Assembly: GCA_940337035.1 (NCBI GenBank)
Contig: OW679203.1
Span: 27,289,495-27,353,494 of the forward strand
Length of the DNA stretch: 64,000 nt
Direction: 5' to 3'
Source of the DNA: Agriotes lineatus
Lineage: Eukaryota > Arthropoda > Insecta > Coleoptera > Elateridae
The notes beneath the pieces were generated by a model. The model ran no database searches and was not told the origin of the DNA. It saw only the letters and a list, made by a program, of their open reading frames with translations. Shown here piece after piece: positions 22,105-33,951 of this stretch (position 1 is the stretch's first letter; every line of letters starts with the position of its first letter). The position numbers and the translations under genes were made by a program.

Positions 22105-22235
22105 CTCCGTTCACGTTCATCTATCCCTTCCCTTGCAAAAGAGTTTCGCTTCTGGCGTGGTTTAGTCATTGACTTGCAGTGCTTTTTGGTTCTCTCCTGA
22201 TAAAGCTCATTATAAAAGTGGGTGATAAGTTGAGT
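22105..22235. repeat. tandem repeat array, right part, interrupted by the LINE
   Basis: From GTTCACGTTCATCTATCCC through GGCGTGGTT, CTTGCAGTGC and ATAAAAGTGGGTG the sequence follows the unit at 17417-17550 with about one change in eight. Its phase continues the left part of the array. Confidence 0.65.
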
Positions 22236-22754
22236 ACTTCAATCTCAATAAAGACACGGTTTAAACGCTAGAGTCGTTTGTTCCATAATGGCAATGGCAG
22301 TGAAAGCTTTATAATTAATCAATGTAAGAGTCCTGAAATGACATTTCCAGCTAATGTGGGGCAGTCAATCATCTTAAAAAACGATTTTCTTCGTCCAGCG
22401 TCGACAAAGAAGACTAATGTGGCTTCAACCTCGCCTAGCTGCTGGGTAGAACGGTATCAAAGTAAACAAGTCGTACAGACTACCTACGAAAGCAAAATGA
22501 AGCTGAGCCGTAATCGCCTCCAATTACATAAACTGGAAGTTCTAGCTACCCAAGTCTATAATGAGATTAAAAATTCTTCCAAAAACAAAAGGCCAGTCTT
22601 CTATACGAGAATCCGAAAATCTCGACAATTCTAGAAAAACAGGGATAACTAGAAAAAGCTCTGCAACCAAAAAGATTGTATTTGGACGCAAGCGCGGTCT
22701 ACATAAGAACTACTCACTTCTGATGTAATTCAGCTCAACGTTCTCACCCACTAT
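22236..22754 (+). other. open frame 22278-22634 without recognisable function
   Basis: A 118-codon plus-strand frame with no ATG at its start (first ATG 22287) and no known motif. Its sense strand is Lys/Ser-rich. It lies between a tandem repeat and a transposon and may be a remnant of either or chance. I do not call a gene here. Confidence 0.25.
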
Positions 22755-23196
22755 TAGTCCGGTCAAAATAGACATTCAAGGTTACAATAATTCGCAAGAA
22801 GCTGCATATTGGTACACATGTTGAGAACACCATTATAAACAAATTGTGAAAAGTCCCCATCGATCCCACGTGTGCAAAAAAAATTATTCAAGGCCAAAGT
22901 TCGCGAAAACCGGTTTTTTGCATTTTTAGCCAAACGGTCAGTTTTATCATAAAAATATGTCAGACGAAAATTGTAGATCATGCAATTATCTATAAAACTT
23001 GTTCTTGCACTTTTTTTCCTAAGAATTTCGATTTCTGAGATATAGCGATTCTAAAAGTTGAAAGAGTCGTGTTCTCCATAATATGCACACGTTTCCAGGC
23101 CACCTGTGAGGTAGTGTATTTGGCTCGTTTTTTTTAACGTGGTTTTCCCGGTAGGCCTATCCCATGATGTAATTATGTAATGGAACTTCAAGTGCT

Positions 23197-23385
23197 GTCT
23201 TCTCTTTCTTCTCATTCTCCTTCTTCTTCTTTTTCTCATTCTTCTTCATCTTCTCCGTCTCATTCTCCTTCTACTTCTTCTTCTTCTCCTTCTCCTTCTC
23301 CTCCTCCTCCTCCTTCTTCTTCTTCTTCTTCTTCTTTTTCTTCTGCTTCTTCTTCTTCTGATTTTGCTTCTGCTTCTTCCTGCTG
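23197..23385. repeat. imperfect CTT/TTC microsatellite
   Basis: Pyrimidine-only triplets (TCT, TTC, TCC) for nearly 190 bases. All apparent Ser-rich (plus) or Glu/Lys-rich (minus) frames here follow from the repeat. Confidence 0.9.
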
Positions 23386-23835
23386 GGTGCAAGTGAATTG
23401 TTGTAACAGCGAAGCATCAGTTGTCTTGTCGCTGATGTCGTAAGAATCCTCTTCTGTTGGAGATTCAACATTAAAGCAGGACTGGTCTTGACACCTGGTG
23501 CATTTTTCAATTATAATAATTTTATCACCATACTTCAACTTTAATCGTATCTTAATGGTTCTGTTATCTAAAGTTGAATTTTCGCAAATATTTTTTAATT
23601 CTTCTAATGTAAACTGACAATCATCGCTATTTTCAATGTATGTAAATATTTCTTCCATTGCAAGATTCGTAGGTTCATCTTCAGGACGACCGACTTTACC
23701 CCCAGTGGACGGTCTCAAGAAGGAAATGTAGCAATCATTATTATACTTAGCCTGAGCAGCAACTAAATCATATTCAAATTCAATGCGAGCAGTAACAGCT
23801 CTTGCTACATCATCAGAACGAGTCTGAGCTACTTT
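23260..23835 (-). pseudogene. transposase fragment 2 with acidic simple-repeat tail
   Basis: From about 23835 the frame reads TVLKVAQTRSDDVARAV, EYDLVAAQAKYNNDCY and then GRPEDEP. This parallels the second exon of the 27.9-kb element (DTEMI, FAYDCKYHKTCYSQYV). The frame then runs through a TTC-type trinucleotide repeat (23200-23390 on the plus strand), giving a long Glu-rich tail before a stop near the left inverted repeat. Joining it to fragment 1 needs at least one frame change, so it is not functional. Confidence 0.65.
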
Positions 23836-23890
23836 CAGAACAGTTTTTTGAATAAAAGTGTAGCAACTTTACAAATTCTACGCCGGTATT

Positions 23891-24244
23891 TTATTGCTTT
23901 TTCTTGTCATACTCTTCATTCAATTCATCACCGCAAAATAAGCAAAATTCTTTAAAACAAAAAACTGATTCGCTTACACGTGTTCTAGTACTAGAAGGAC
24001 TTATTTTAGATGTACTGGCTTGTTCCTCTTCATGTTGTCTTTTAACTGCAGCAATAGTACTCTTCCGAGTGTACTTTTTACGACACTGCACGTGAATTGT
24101 CACATATTTCTGGTCATTCAAGTATTCAGAAAATCCATCATCTCTTTCAACACTTGCATCAATCAACGTTTTCATGCCACGATCAACAGTAACAATTTCA
24201 CTTTCAGTCAAATTTTTATTACAAATGAAGCAAAATTGCCACAT
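23891..24244 (-). pseudogene. N-terminal Cys module of a transposase (fragment 1)
   Basis: ATG at 24244. The frame has C-x2-C (CFICN), DDGFS, HVQCRKKY, a Ser/Thr-rich linker with AST, and a second C-x2-C (CLFCG). The first exon of the transposon at 33.28-33.69 kb shows the same order: CLICG, QDGFS, HTSCRSSY, a linker, CLFC. So the two are homologous zinc-binding modules. The frame stops at 23891, and the next homologous stretch (RRICKVAT) is in another frame. Confidence 0.75.
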
Positions 24245-24527
24245 TTTTTTGGGAGACCAATATTTTAACTTATACTATAGGTCCCGTAATGTATATAGGC
24301 GGCGTACTAGTGCCTATTATGGAGAACACGACTTTTTCAACTTTTAGAATGGCTATATCTCAGAAATGACAATTCTTAGGAAAAAAAGTGCAAGAACAAT
24401 TTTTATAGATAATTGTATGATCTACAATTTTTGTATGACATATTTTTATGATAAAACCAATATTTAGCTTCTTGCGAATTTTTGTAAGCCTACCACTAGT
24501 TTTCGAGCTAACTTGACCGGACTATAT

Positions 24528-25689
24528 CTAGAATAGAATTAAACTTTGTAAAACTAAATTGCTAACACATGTATTTACTGCCTGTTTTACTAAGAAGTGC
24601 AGTTTCCATTTATTTCCTGCATCACGGCGATCTTCGCAAATTTTACCACTATCCAACGATTTTCGAGGAAACTAAAAGAAATCGCAATCATTTCAATCAT
24701 TCAAACTTTTTTAAAGGCCAGACACTAGTTGTTCTTGTTGCAACTTCGATATCTCAATTGATTCACAAATTCAAACGCGTTTTTCGATCGCTTGCCAATA
24801 TTGCCTTTCACACTTCGCTCAAGCTTATAGCAATCGAAAAGATACAAATTGAAACCTTCGAATTCTGTCAGCACTTATATTCAATTCAAATTTCAATTAC
24901 AAAATTAAATTCTCAAATTACATTTTTTATTCTGACACTTCTCTAAACTAACTAACTAGATTATTCTAAAACCATAAACTTCAAATAAAATGATGACCAT
25001 AATCATTGTCTTCTTAGGCCACAGTCTGGTTTGTTTTAGTTCGTCTCGGTTTACATGGTAACCGAAACAAAATAGACTAATAAGCAACTTTACCACTACA
25101 GTGTGACGAAGGGGAACTAGAATATCTGAATGTCAACGGAAGCTATTAATTGACCGTGCCAAATCTCACGGCAACGAGACGCACAACTTCGAGAAGAGTT
25201 TATTTAATACGCCAGAACCGAACAGAAAGCGTCTGGAAAGCTATTCGATACGAGATATCACGCGTAGATTTACTTACATAAGCCACGTAATGTGATATCG
25301 GGAATGTAATGTCGAATAAACTCACACAAGTGATCCAATAGACACCGCCAATTGCAGTCAAATGTTAGCTGTCAAGCTTCAACCTGTCTAAAATAATCTT
25401 CGTGTTTTTACGTAAATATCGAACTCCCCGAGCTAATTCTTCTTGTAAGTGCAGGATCACTTGAGGTTAGCACTTATAAATGGTATATTCACTCCTATTT
25501 CGTGTTGTGTGTATTAAAGCTACTGTTGTTGTTGGCTCCTTGCCTTGTTTTACCTTATTTAATTTTCTTCTTCTTCTTCTTCTCCAATCATCTTTTACCG
25601 TATTACTGTGTAGAGGTTTTACTTAATTTTCGCTATACGCTGTTTACGTATATCACTTACACTCTGTACTCTTTGCTATTACTTATTGT
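24528..25689. other. intergenic, nothing recognised
   Basis: Frames at 24569-24946 and 25502-25834 are hydrophobic or low-complexity and match nothing I know; the second overlaps LINE 3' sequence. Confidence 0.4.
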
Positions 25690-26815
25690 GTGGTTGCTTT
25701 TTCTCCTGCACAAAATTTCTTCCATTTCTTCCTATCGCCCGCTAATACCTTTGCTTCTTTCCAGTTTAATCCTGTATATTTTAGAAGTTCTGCCATTTGT
25801 TCTCGCTGTTTATTCTGAACAGTGTGACTTTTAGTCTTTTCCTAACTTCTGTGTTTCTTATTCGATCCCTCTTCGTTAGTCCCTCACTTCTTCTCAGGAA
25901 TTTCATTTCACAGGCTGTATTCGTTGTTTTAATTTTGTATTAAGCGTCCATGCCTCACTGCTGTATGTTAGGCTTGGGATAAATATTGCGTTATACATTC
26001 TCATTTTGGCCTTCTTTGATATCCCTTTTTTAGCAATTATTGCTTTATTTATGGCGTAGTAAAGATTCCTTGCTGTTTGTATTCTGCTGTTTATTTCTTG
26101 TTCATGTTTACCGTTACTACTCACCGTTGCTCCTAAGTATTAGAAGGCTTCCACTAGTTTCAGTTCCTCATTATTTATAGTAATGTGTATGTTTTTCGGA
26201 TGTCTTGCTACCATCATTACTACTGCTTTCTCTGTATTCATGTGCATATTTTTTCCGCCAATGCCTGCTTTCAGTACTCTACTGTTCTCTGTAGCTGCTT
26301 TTCTGAGTTTGTTAATATGGCGATGTCATCTCCAAACATAAATTCGGACACTCGTACCATTTCCATGTTTCTAAAACCGATCTGGCAGATTTTTATGTTT
26401 CCTTCTATTTCTTTTGTTATCTCGTCTATCAGAGTGATGAATAGAAGAGGACTCAGTATTCCGCCCTGTCTCACTCTTTCATGTGTTATGAATTCTGTTA
26501 ATCTTTCACTTCCGGTTCTTACATAATTTCGTGTATTATTGTACAAGCACCTGATGGCTCTTATTAATCTATCTGTCACACCTTAATTTTTTCAGTGCTT
26601 TCTATACTTGTTCCCTAGGTATCTTATCGAATGCTTTAATCAGATCCACAAAACATGCGTAGAATTCTTTATCATATGTTATAGTTTTCTCTGTTATTTG
26701 TTTGTGCTCAAATATTGCATCCTGCGTGCTTCTTTCTCTTCTGAATCCACTCTGAGACACTCCTAGTTTTGAGTTTATCAGTTTTCTCACTGTTCGTTCT
26801 AATATTCCTCCATAG
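25690..26815 (-). mobile_element. LINE reverse transcriptase, 3' half, decayed
   Basis: In element order: SQSGFRRERSTQDAIF and CFVDLIKAFDKIPREQV (26602-26790), RLTEFI then VRQGGILSPLLF and the active site as FGDD instead of ADD (26271-26579), then NGKHEQEINSRIQTA and LTYSSEAWTL (25903-26124), and finally a degraded C-terminal box LAGDRKKWKKF near 25.73 kb. Three frames are needed and the 120 bases joining RT to the C-terminal part are missing or altered. It is a dead copy. Confidence 0.8.
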
Positions 26816-27892
26816 CTTTATTTCCAAAATTAATTGCTAAATAATGTCTAAGGTGGTTAATTGGGTCCGAGTTTTGCGAAGTTGGTAATAAGTGTGCCAA
26901 ACTGGCCCTCGCGTGAGTACTTACAAGGGTGCAAATAATCCCGAACGAATAACACAACAGTTGAACTCCTTTTGTCGGATCACCCAAGAGCTGAAAATGC
27001 TGCAAATCAAACCTAAAGAAACAAAAGCCCACCCAATGCAAAGTAGAACCCGTTTTATTCACTTCGGTAACCAAACTGATACTAATGCAGAATAATAAAT
27101 CAAACGAAAAAATTATCGATAAACACCACTGTATTCCAAGAAAAATAATCACCTCAAAAGAAACTAACTCAGTTAATACAAGGCGAAAAAACGTATAATA
27201 AATAAATAAATTAAATAATACAGCCTACAAGTTTATTGCACAACCGTCAACGAAATAATGAATTATACTGATCAAGCAAAGTAAACAATAAAGTTAAACT
27301 GAATTTGAACGAGTCGCTCACTTGTTGCAACCTGAAAGAAAACATAAAAACATAAAACGCAAGTAGGATACCTGAATTTATACTTGTCAGGTAACAATAA
27401 ATTAATTCACTCTTCAAAATTTTCGTTATGCAAACGCCTGACGGGGGTTAAAGGCATTAATTCCAGAGCGCGAATTCCAGAAAAAATCATATATAATTAT
27501 GATCTTTAATAATACTGCTTGCGAATCATTCACAATACCAAGCGTATATAAAGTCGTTAAAAATTTAAAATGAACTGAAATTTAGGTGGGTACATCAATT
27601 ATCTAATCCAAATATATATAACTTGTAAATATGCCATTTGACACAGTGAGTTGTTAGAAAAACTCGACTCATAACCTCAAATAAAATTCACAATAATAAA
27701 TAAAGGTCAAGTAAGCACACACAATTAAATCAAATGGAGCAGTCAAAAAACGACGCACCTGCGACAGATAGTGGCAGAATAAAATAGATCTGGCCTGATA
27801 CGTTTCCAAACGACAGCTGATCCCGAATGGTAGTGGCGAGGGGTTGAAAATCGACAGCCAAATCAATAGCGGCGTAGGGAACGGCGGCGACC
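26816..27892. other. intergenic, nothing recognised
   Basis: AT-rich; frames at 26799-27152 and 27730-28011 lack resemblance and the latter runs into the transposon end. Confidence 0.45.
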
Positions 27893-27895
27893 TTA

Positions 27896-28400
27896 TAGTG
27901 GAGTAAAATCACAGTGAAATTATGGCTTTGAGTGATTCGGAGGTATAACCAAATTAAACCTATACTATCTTGTAGAGGACACTCTAGGGTATAGGAAATG
28001 GGAATGTACAACTTTTTTTAATAGGACCGAACTTTGAAACCGGCCCTTAAACGTGACTGAGCTCGAATTAGAAAAACTACATTTTTCTTCACATTAGCCG
28101 TTGTATTAATTCAAGTATACAATCTAAAATTCTGATTTTTTGCAGAATTATACTTGAAATGTGAGCGCTTCTAACGGTAAATCAGAAATATTGAAAATGT
28201 TTAAAGTTTTTGAAAAAAGAAAGTTAGGAATATAGAATTATCAAAATCGTGCATCTAAAACTTCACCCTGCGGCGAGCTATGTAAATTATTGAAAATTTC
28301 TATATATACATATCGAGTCAAATGTAGCCAGAACATTGACAAAGTTTAAAAAAAAAATTAGGTCGCTAACTTTAGCGGTTATAGAACTATAAATTTTTAT
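27896..28400. repeat. left terminal inverted repeat of the 6.57-kb transposon
   Basis: Pairs with 33952-34467. Outermost 16 bases match with one change, the next 25 or so have diverged, and from GTGATTC (27932) inward the match is near-continuous, including TAGAGGACACTCTAGGGTAT and CTTCACCCTGCGGCGAGCTA. Confidence 0.9.
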
Positions 28401-28548
28401 CCGAGAGCCTTGGAATGCGCTCTGATGCTGAAGGCGGCTAGCGGCTACCAGTCTGGAAATCATCTGCGTTAGCGTTACATCTAGAAATAAAATTAAAAAA
28501 TCTATAAATGTAGAGTAAGTAATTAAATCTTTTTGTTTGAAATTTACT

Positions 28549-31500
28549 TTAAATGGTTTCCTCTTCGTCATCCTCGTATAAATCAGGAACATTGTTCTGA
28601 CAATTTTTGCAGGAACAATCGCTGCAGCATTTTAAGCCCTCCTTTAAGCATACACATTTATTATCTTGGCATAATTTATCTTTGCAGAAGATGTTCATCA
28701 GTTGTCTTATATCCGTTGGTATGGGATCAGCGGTCATCAAAACAGGCTCTAGAATTCCATTATTCCTAGTCCAACCAAAGTTAACAGGGTCAAGTAGAGG
28801 CATAATAGGTATATGACTGGACATCCATATATGCAGTTGATATACACACCTAAAATTTTGGTATAAATACTGTTTTATTGTAATATAAATACACCTACCT
28901 CAGTACATGCTGGTAAAATGCGTCATCTGTCGGTGGAAGTTCTGAAGCGGACTTATTTGAAGTTGTAGTCAATTGATACCTCAATTCATTGAGAGTTTGA
29001 ATGGCCTCGTTCTTATTTCTAAATAGGGCCAATGCAAATTTGGTGGCAATATTAACAGCTTCGGTTGTAGACACGGAGGTCAGTTTTGATAATTCTTTAA
29101 AGGTTCCGAGATTTTTAGAAAATACATCATATGCTGTTTTTTTGCCGATCTTAAACATTGCATTTGTGGTATCGCATCCTGTTAACACATGCAACGCTGG
29201 TAAACATTTACAAACTCCATTTTCCAGTTTCTGCACTATTTCAGATATTGAAATAATCCGTTTTTTATTTCCTTGTCCTAATTCCATAAAAAGGTATGTT
29301 TCTTCCAAAGAATTTGCTTTAATAAATTCAGAGTAGTAGTAAATAAGTAATACAAGAACATCTGTATCTACAGACCTCACCAAAACTTTCTTTTGGTGAA
29401 GTATCTGATATTCATATAAAACATGGATTATAAGTCGCGTATCAGCCTCATCATGATTCGATTTCAAATCTTTCAATTCGGTTACACCATCCTTGTCGAC
29501 AGAAAAACATAACTCGGGATTTTCAAAACCACCAGCGATTATCAGAGTTTCTTCTAATTGTAATTGATCAGCTGAGTGTTCCAGAATATAACCGCTCACA
29601 AATTTCAATAGGGATCGTTTATTTTCTGATAATTTTAAAAAATTCCGAAACTTCACCACTTTTCTATTTCCAGAAACTTCATACGCATACGCATCTGTGA
29701 AGTCACCTCTTCTGCGTCTTTCCAAAGATTTGACCGATTCATCATATCTATCAAAAACCACTATTATCCTCAGTGCTTCATAATTTCGACTAAGTGAAAG
29801 AATTTGCTTCAGAAAAATAAATGCAAGTTCATTAAAAGTGGAGAACGCTTTCTCATTAAGTCCTTGAATAAGTACCATGCCGTCTATTATAAGTGAATTC
29901 ACAATTTGAGAAGAAGCAACTGTTCCATATAGTTCAAATTTTGATACTAAATCAGACTTAACTGTTTTTCGCATACTTTCATCTTCGTGAAATAAGCACA
30001 ACGGAACCGAAGTTAATTCATAAGACAATAAGTCGCTCAAATTTAGAGACTGAAATCTAGCTGCTGCTACTATCCTTCTGAACATAATTTCCGTTCCGAC
30101 ATATTTCTTAGGAAACATGCGGTCTCTTGTTTTGGTGTCCGCAAACGTAGTAACCTTTCCTTTTTTTACGGGCTCCCAGAAACTTTTGTAACCAGTAATA
30201 AGAACGTTTTCAATGAAATTCTCGCATTTGCTCTTAGCAGTCTCGTAGAAATTTGAAAGATTTTGCTGAATTTCATCTGAAGCTTTCCTCCCTGTGCATA
30301 TATTTATAAGAAAAGAAGGACTATCAGATAAATTAAATGGATTGCACCATTCTGTTTCAATATGCGTAATAATTTTGAGAACATCACTCTCATTCCGATT
30401 TCTTAGAGAAACATCTTCATTGCGTGTTCTGCTTCCTTTGTCAAAGAATACATCTAAAAAATTAGAACAATAAAATTAGTATACTTCTACTCGTAAAGAC
30501 ATAGAGTTCTTACCTTCAAAACGTTGCGCATATGATCCTACTATGTGGCGAGTTACCATCCACCTCAAAAGGGCAGTAGGTTTTTGCGTAAATCCGACTA
30601 CACCCGAGGAACTTTTGCAATCTCTGTTAATCGACTGTTCCAAAGCCATGTCTGAAGCTACACAATTAATTTTTTTTTCTGTCGTCTTTTTTACTACAAA
30701 ATTTCCTCGTTTCAGGTATTCATGCATCTGCGGATTCTTCGACTTAAGCTCTAACATATCTTTCAGGTATATGGGCACCCACTTTGCATATAGATGTCTT
30801 CCACCGGCTACTAAATATGGTAAAAGTTCTTGGGTACATTTCAAATGCAATTCAAAATCTGCGGTCCGTTCAGCTCTGAGAAGATTTAATAACAGATCAA
30901 CAGCTTTTAAAAAAGAAAGCCAGTAGCCAAATGTGAATGATGATTCTCTTCCAATACCTTCAAATTGTGTTACTTTTCCCTTCAATGGTGCAAGCTTTCT
31001 TAGCATGTCCTTTAATGAGTCTTCGTTGAACCGTTCATTTTTTATTTCTTCTATGAAGTAATCGGTGAAAAATTCCTCAATCTGATTTTCTTCCATCCAC
31101 TTCCTGAAGGAGTCATAAAACAATCGAAACAATGCATCGGCGCAAAGCGTGAGCGCACGAATACCTCTAGAATATTGTTTACCTTCCAAAATCTGTTTAC
31201 AAGAGTTTGTAGCATAAACATCTGTATCAGAAAGCATATTATTTAGACCACCATCCCTATAAAGAAAACCTATGCTAGCAATGAAAGCCATAGTAAGGTG
31301 CATTCCTCCTAACTGAAGGGTGACTTTGCCATTAATAGCAGGTGGTTCATTCCATAATATTTCCTGTGCTTTTGAGTAAATAGCCAAGTCTGCCGTGATG
31401 ATAATATGTTTTTGATTCAAACATTCCGCTAATTGAACCAAACGGAGCATTGAAGTATAGATAGTGTCAAATTCTGTGGGAGGATTATTTAGGAACGGTA

Positions 31501-33688
31501 GGTAAGCTATGGTAGACACTTTCACATTGTCATTACAGATACGGTTGTGGTATTCGCTCCATCCTAGGAAAGGTTTTTCCTTATCTAAATAGCGAAATAA
31601 TTTCCAGGCAAAATTGAGATTTTGTGAATAATCATACTCTTCAGGAGAAAAATTGAAGTTGTTGATCTTTTTAGGTTCAGGTCTTTTATTAGGTTTATAA
31701 TATTTTTCAATATTCTGAAATGACATCTCCACTTCGTCAGCCTTCAATGAATATTCGGCGGATTTTGGAACGTCATCGGTTGGTTTTGAAGTATCACATT
31801 TTTCTTGAAAAACCACCAAAGCCATGGAATGGGTTGTATTTTTTCCGTCTATTGTATCCTCGTTCAAATCAAAATTGTCGATGCTTGCATGTATGTAATT
31901 CAGTTCATCGTCTTTTACCATTTCAAGTCCATATGGTTTGTAACAATCACGGTCAGTATTTAAACCTTCTGTTGCTAAAGCAGTCGTCATATTTCTTACG
32001 TCGCTGTAGGAACATGAAAATCCCATTGTATATAGAAGATCTATAACTTTCCTGCTTCTAACAGTATTATATAAAAATAAACCTAAGCCTATATGCAAAT
32101 TATTCTTCGAGAATCCTTTACAGTAGAAACTCATGATAATATTTGAAAGAGTTAGTGCCTCAACGCTCATTTCTGAATTCTCAGAATCATCAACTAACTC
32201 ATCGGTTCTTAAAAGCCATTTCGAAAACAACAATAAAATATCCGGCACCTGTTTTTCAAATTGTGTCTTACATATTCCGTCAAGTGAGGGAAATGCTTTT
32301 TTAGGCAATTTATACTCAGACATAGCAGTTCTTAATATTTCGCAAGCCCTGTATAGTACTTGCTTTTGTGAAAGAGGCGCACCCTGAAAATATTCCTCTT
32401 CTGAACTAGTAGATTTGGCATCATCAGAATTAAAATATTCAGACTTATCCATATCAGATGCGCAAATAATATCGCATTTACCAGGTCGAGATATAAATTC
32501 TATCTCCCTCGGAAACCTCTTTTGTAACATTTGCTTCAGCCTGTGAGATTGCACTGAAATTTCTTCAATAGTTTCAGCAATATTATTGTATAACTTACAG
32601 ACTCCAGCCAATGTAAGAGTTTCATGTTTCACAATGACATGTTCCTTGACGTAATTCTCCGTTTGTATAAGTGCTTTTTTCGAACATTTTGCATTGCCAG
32701 TATCAATACGAATTTTACTCTTTATGTTTCGCTCTGATACGTATTGGCTATAGCAAGTTTTGTGATATTTACAGTCATAAGCAAAAAGATCCAAATAGTT
32801 AGTAAGTATTGAAATCATTTCAGTATCATTTCGGTTCTTCGCTGCTTCCAAGATATTATTCCTGGTTGAAGCGCCTGTTCCTACGAAATAAAATTATTGA
32901 ACTTATAACAAAATTAGCATTAAAAAATATTTTTTAGGACTCCACGTTTTTCATTATTTACTAAACTTTTAGGTCGGTGTGTTGTATCACGTTTGTATTT
33001 ACTGGGGATATAATTGTGGATAATCCACGCCATTTGATAAAGACGTGACAGTTTGAAATAACAGGTACGGTAACAAACAAATCCATGACAACAAAATCGC
33101 AAAGTCAACTTAAATTCAGATCAAATTTATAAAAGCACGCATATTTAAAAAAAAAAAATTATCAGTCGTACGAAAAATTGTATAAGCATCACGAACGGTA
33201 AAGATTTACTGATCTCAGGCAATATTGGAGAAACATTGTCATCGATCAGTAAATGATACGCAATTATACTATTATTTACCTGTTTGAATAGCGGTGAGTC
33301 CTTCTTTTTTCTTTTTTCCCGTTCTTTTGCAAAATAAACACATTTTGCGTATGTTAAAAGATTGCTGGCTTTTTCTAGTATATGGCACGCCACTTGTACT
33401 TGGTTGTGCGTCATCACTGGACGATTTTTCTTTCTCCATTATAAAATTAACATTCTTATTGCTAATGTAAGAACTACGACATGACGTGTGAAATTTGAAA
33501 GTCGTATTTCCCGATAGAATCGAATCCTTGCAGAGTAAAATATGCTTAGAAAAGCCATCCTGTCTTTTTTCCGCCGCTGTCAATATTGTCAACAAACTCT
33601 TTTTTGTAGGTTTTACAACGAAGTCTTTTTCTCGCGAATCACATAGTTTTCCGCAAATTAAACAACTTGTAACACTTACGTCAGCCAT
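28549..33688 (-). CDS. transposase, 1,543 aa: Cys module, DDE-like core, XPG/FEN1-like nuclease, Cys-rich C-terminus
   Basis: Four exons join in frame: 33688-33280, 32880-30514, 30453-28899 and 28849-28549; introns of 399, 60 and 49 nt, all GT-AG, phases 1, 1 and 2; 4,632 nt in all. Residues 1-136 hold C-x2-C pairs (CLICG, CLFCK) and a His/Cys step (FHTSC). Exon 2 carries the probable catalytic core: an acidic strand SIDNFDLNEDT (Asp471), TADLAIYSKA (Asp634) followed by LGGMH, and ASDMALEQS (Glu884). Exon 3 has XPG-type acidic boxes in order: IIDGM (1115-1119), FDRYDES, HDEADTR (about 1259-1265), SVDTDVLVLL (1287-1296), LTGCDTT (Asp1353) and an H3TH-like IGKKTAYDVF. The last exon has FGWTRNNG and a run of 11 Cys. 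Domain functions are inferred from motifs. Confidence 0.85.
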
Positions 33689-33951
33689 ATTAGTCGATAA
33701 ACAGTCAACGGCACAGAATATTGAAAAAAGTGTAATAAATATGCAGTATCTACACTATAAGAACAAAATTACAGCAAGTTAAACACTGTCAACAAACACA
33801 CAAAGCTAAAAACGTCAGAAAAAACACCTTTCCGAGAAGAGAAATCTTTGTGCACTGCCCACTACTTAGCTGAATTACTCCGCAAAACACACGAACAATT
33901 CCGTCCCGTCGCGGTCCGCGAAAGGGGTAGTGCGCATTATAGGGCTCTTAA

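Larger units (their letters stand above)
22755..24524 (-). mobile_element. degenerate DNA transposon, 1.77 kb, TIRs and 3-bp duplication
   Basis: The termini are TAGTCCGGTCAA (22755-22766) and its exact complement (24513-24524). The left inverted repeat extends to about 23087 and the right begins at about 24311; the left carries about 115 extra bases near its tip. TAT flanks both ends (22752-22754 and 24525-24527), a likely 3-bp target duplication. Inside are two broken coding pieces on the minus strand related to the N-terminus of the transposase at 33.7 kb. No catalytic domain remains, so it is a deletion derivative. Confidence 0.82.

Noticed and set aside
22278..22634. 118-codon frame as a gene
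   Set aside because: No start context, no domain, wedged between a repeat and a transposon.
23180..23443. Ser/Pro-rich open frame on the plus strand
   Set aside because: It follows from the TTC/TCC repeat and is antisense to transposase remnants.
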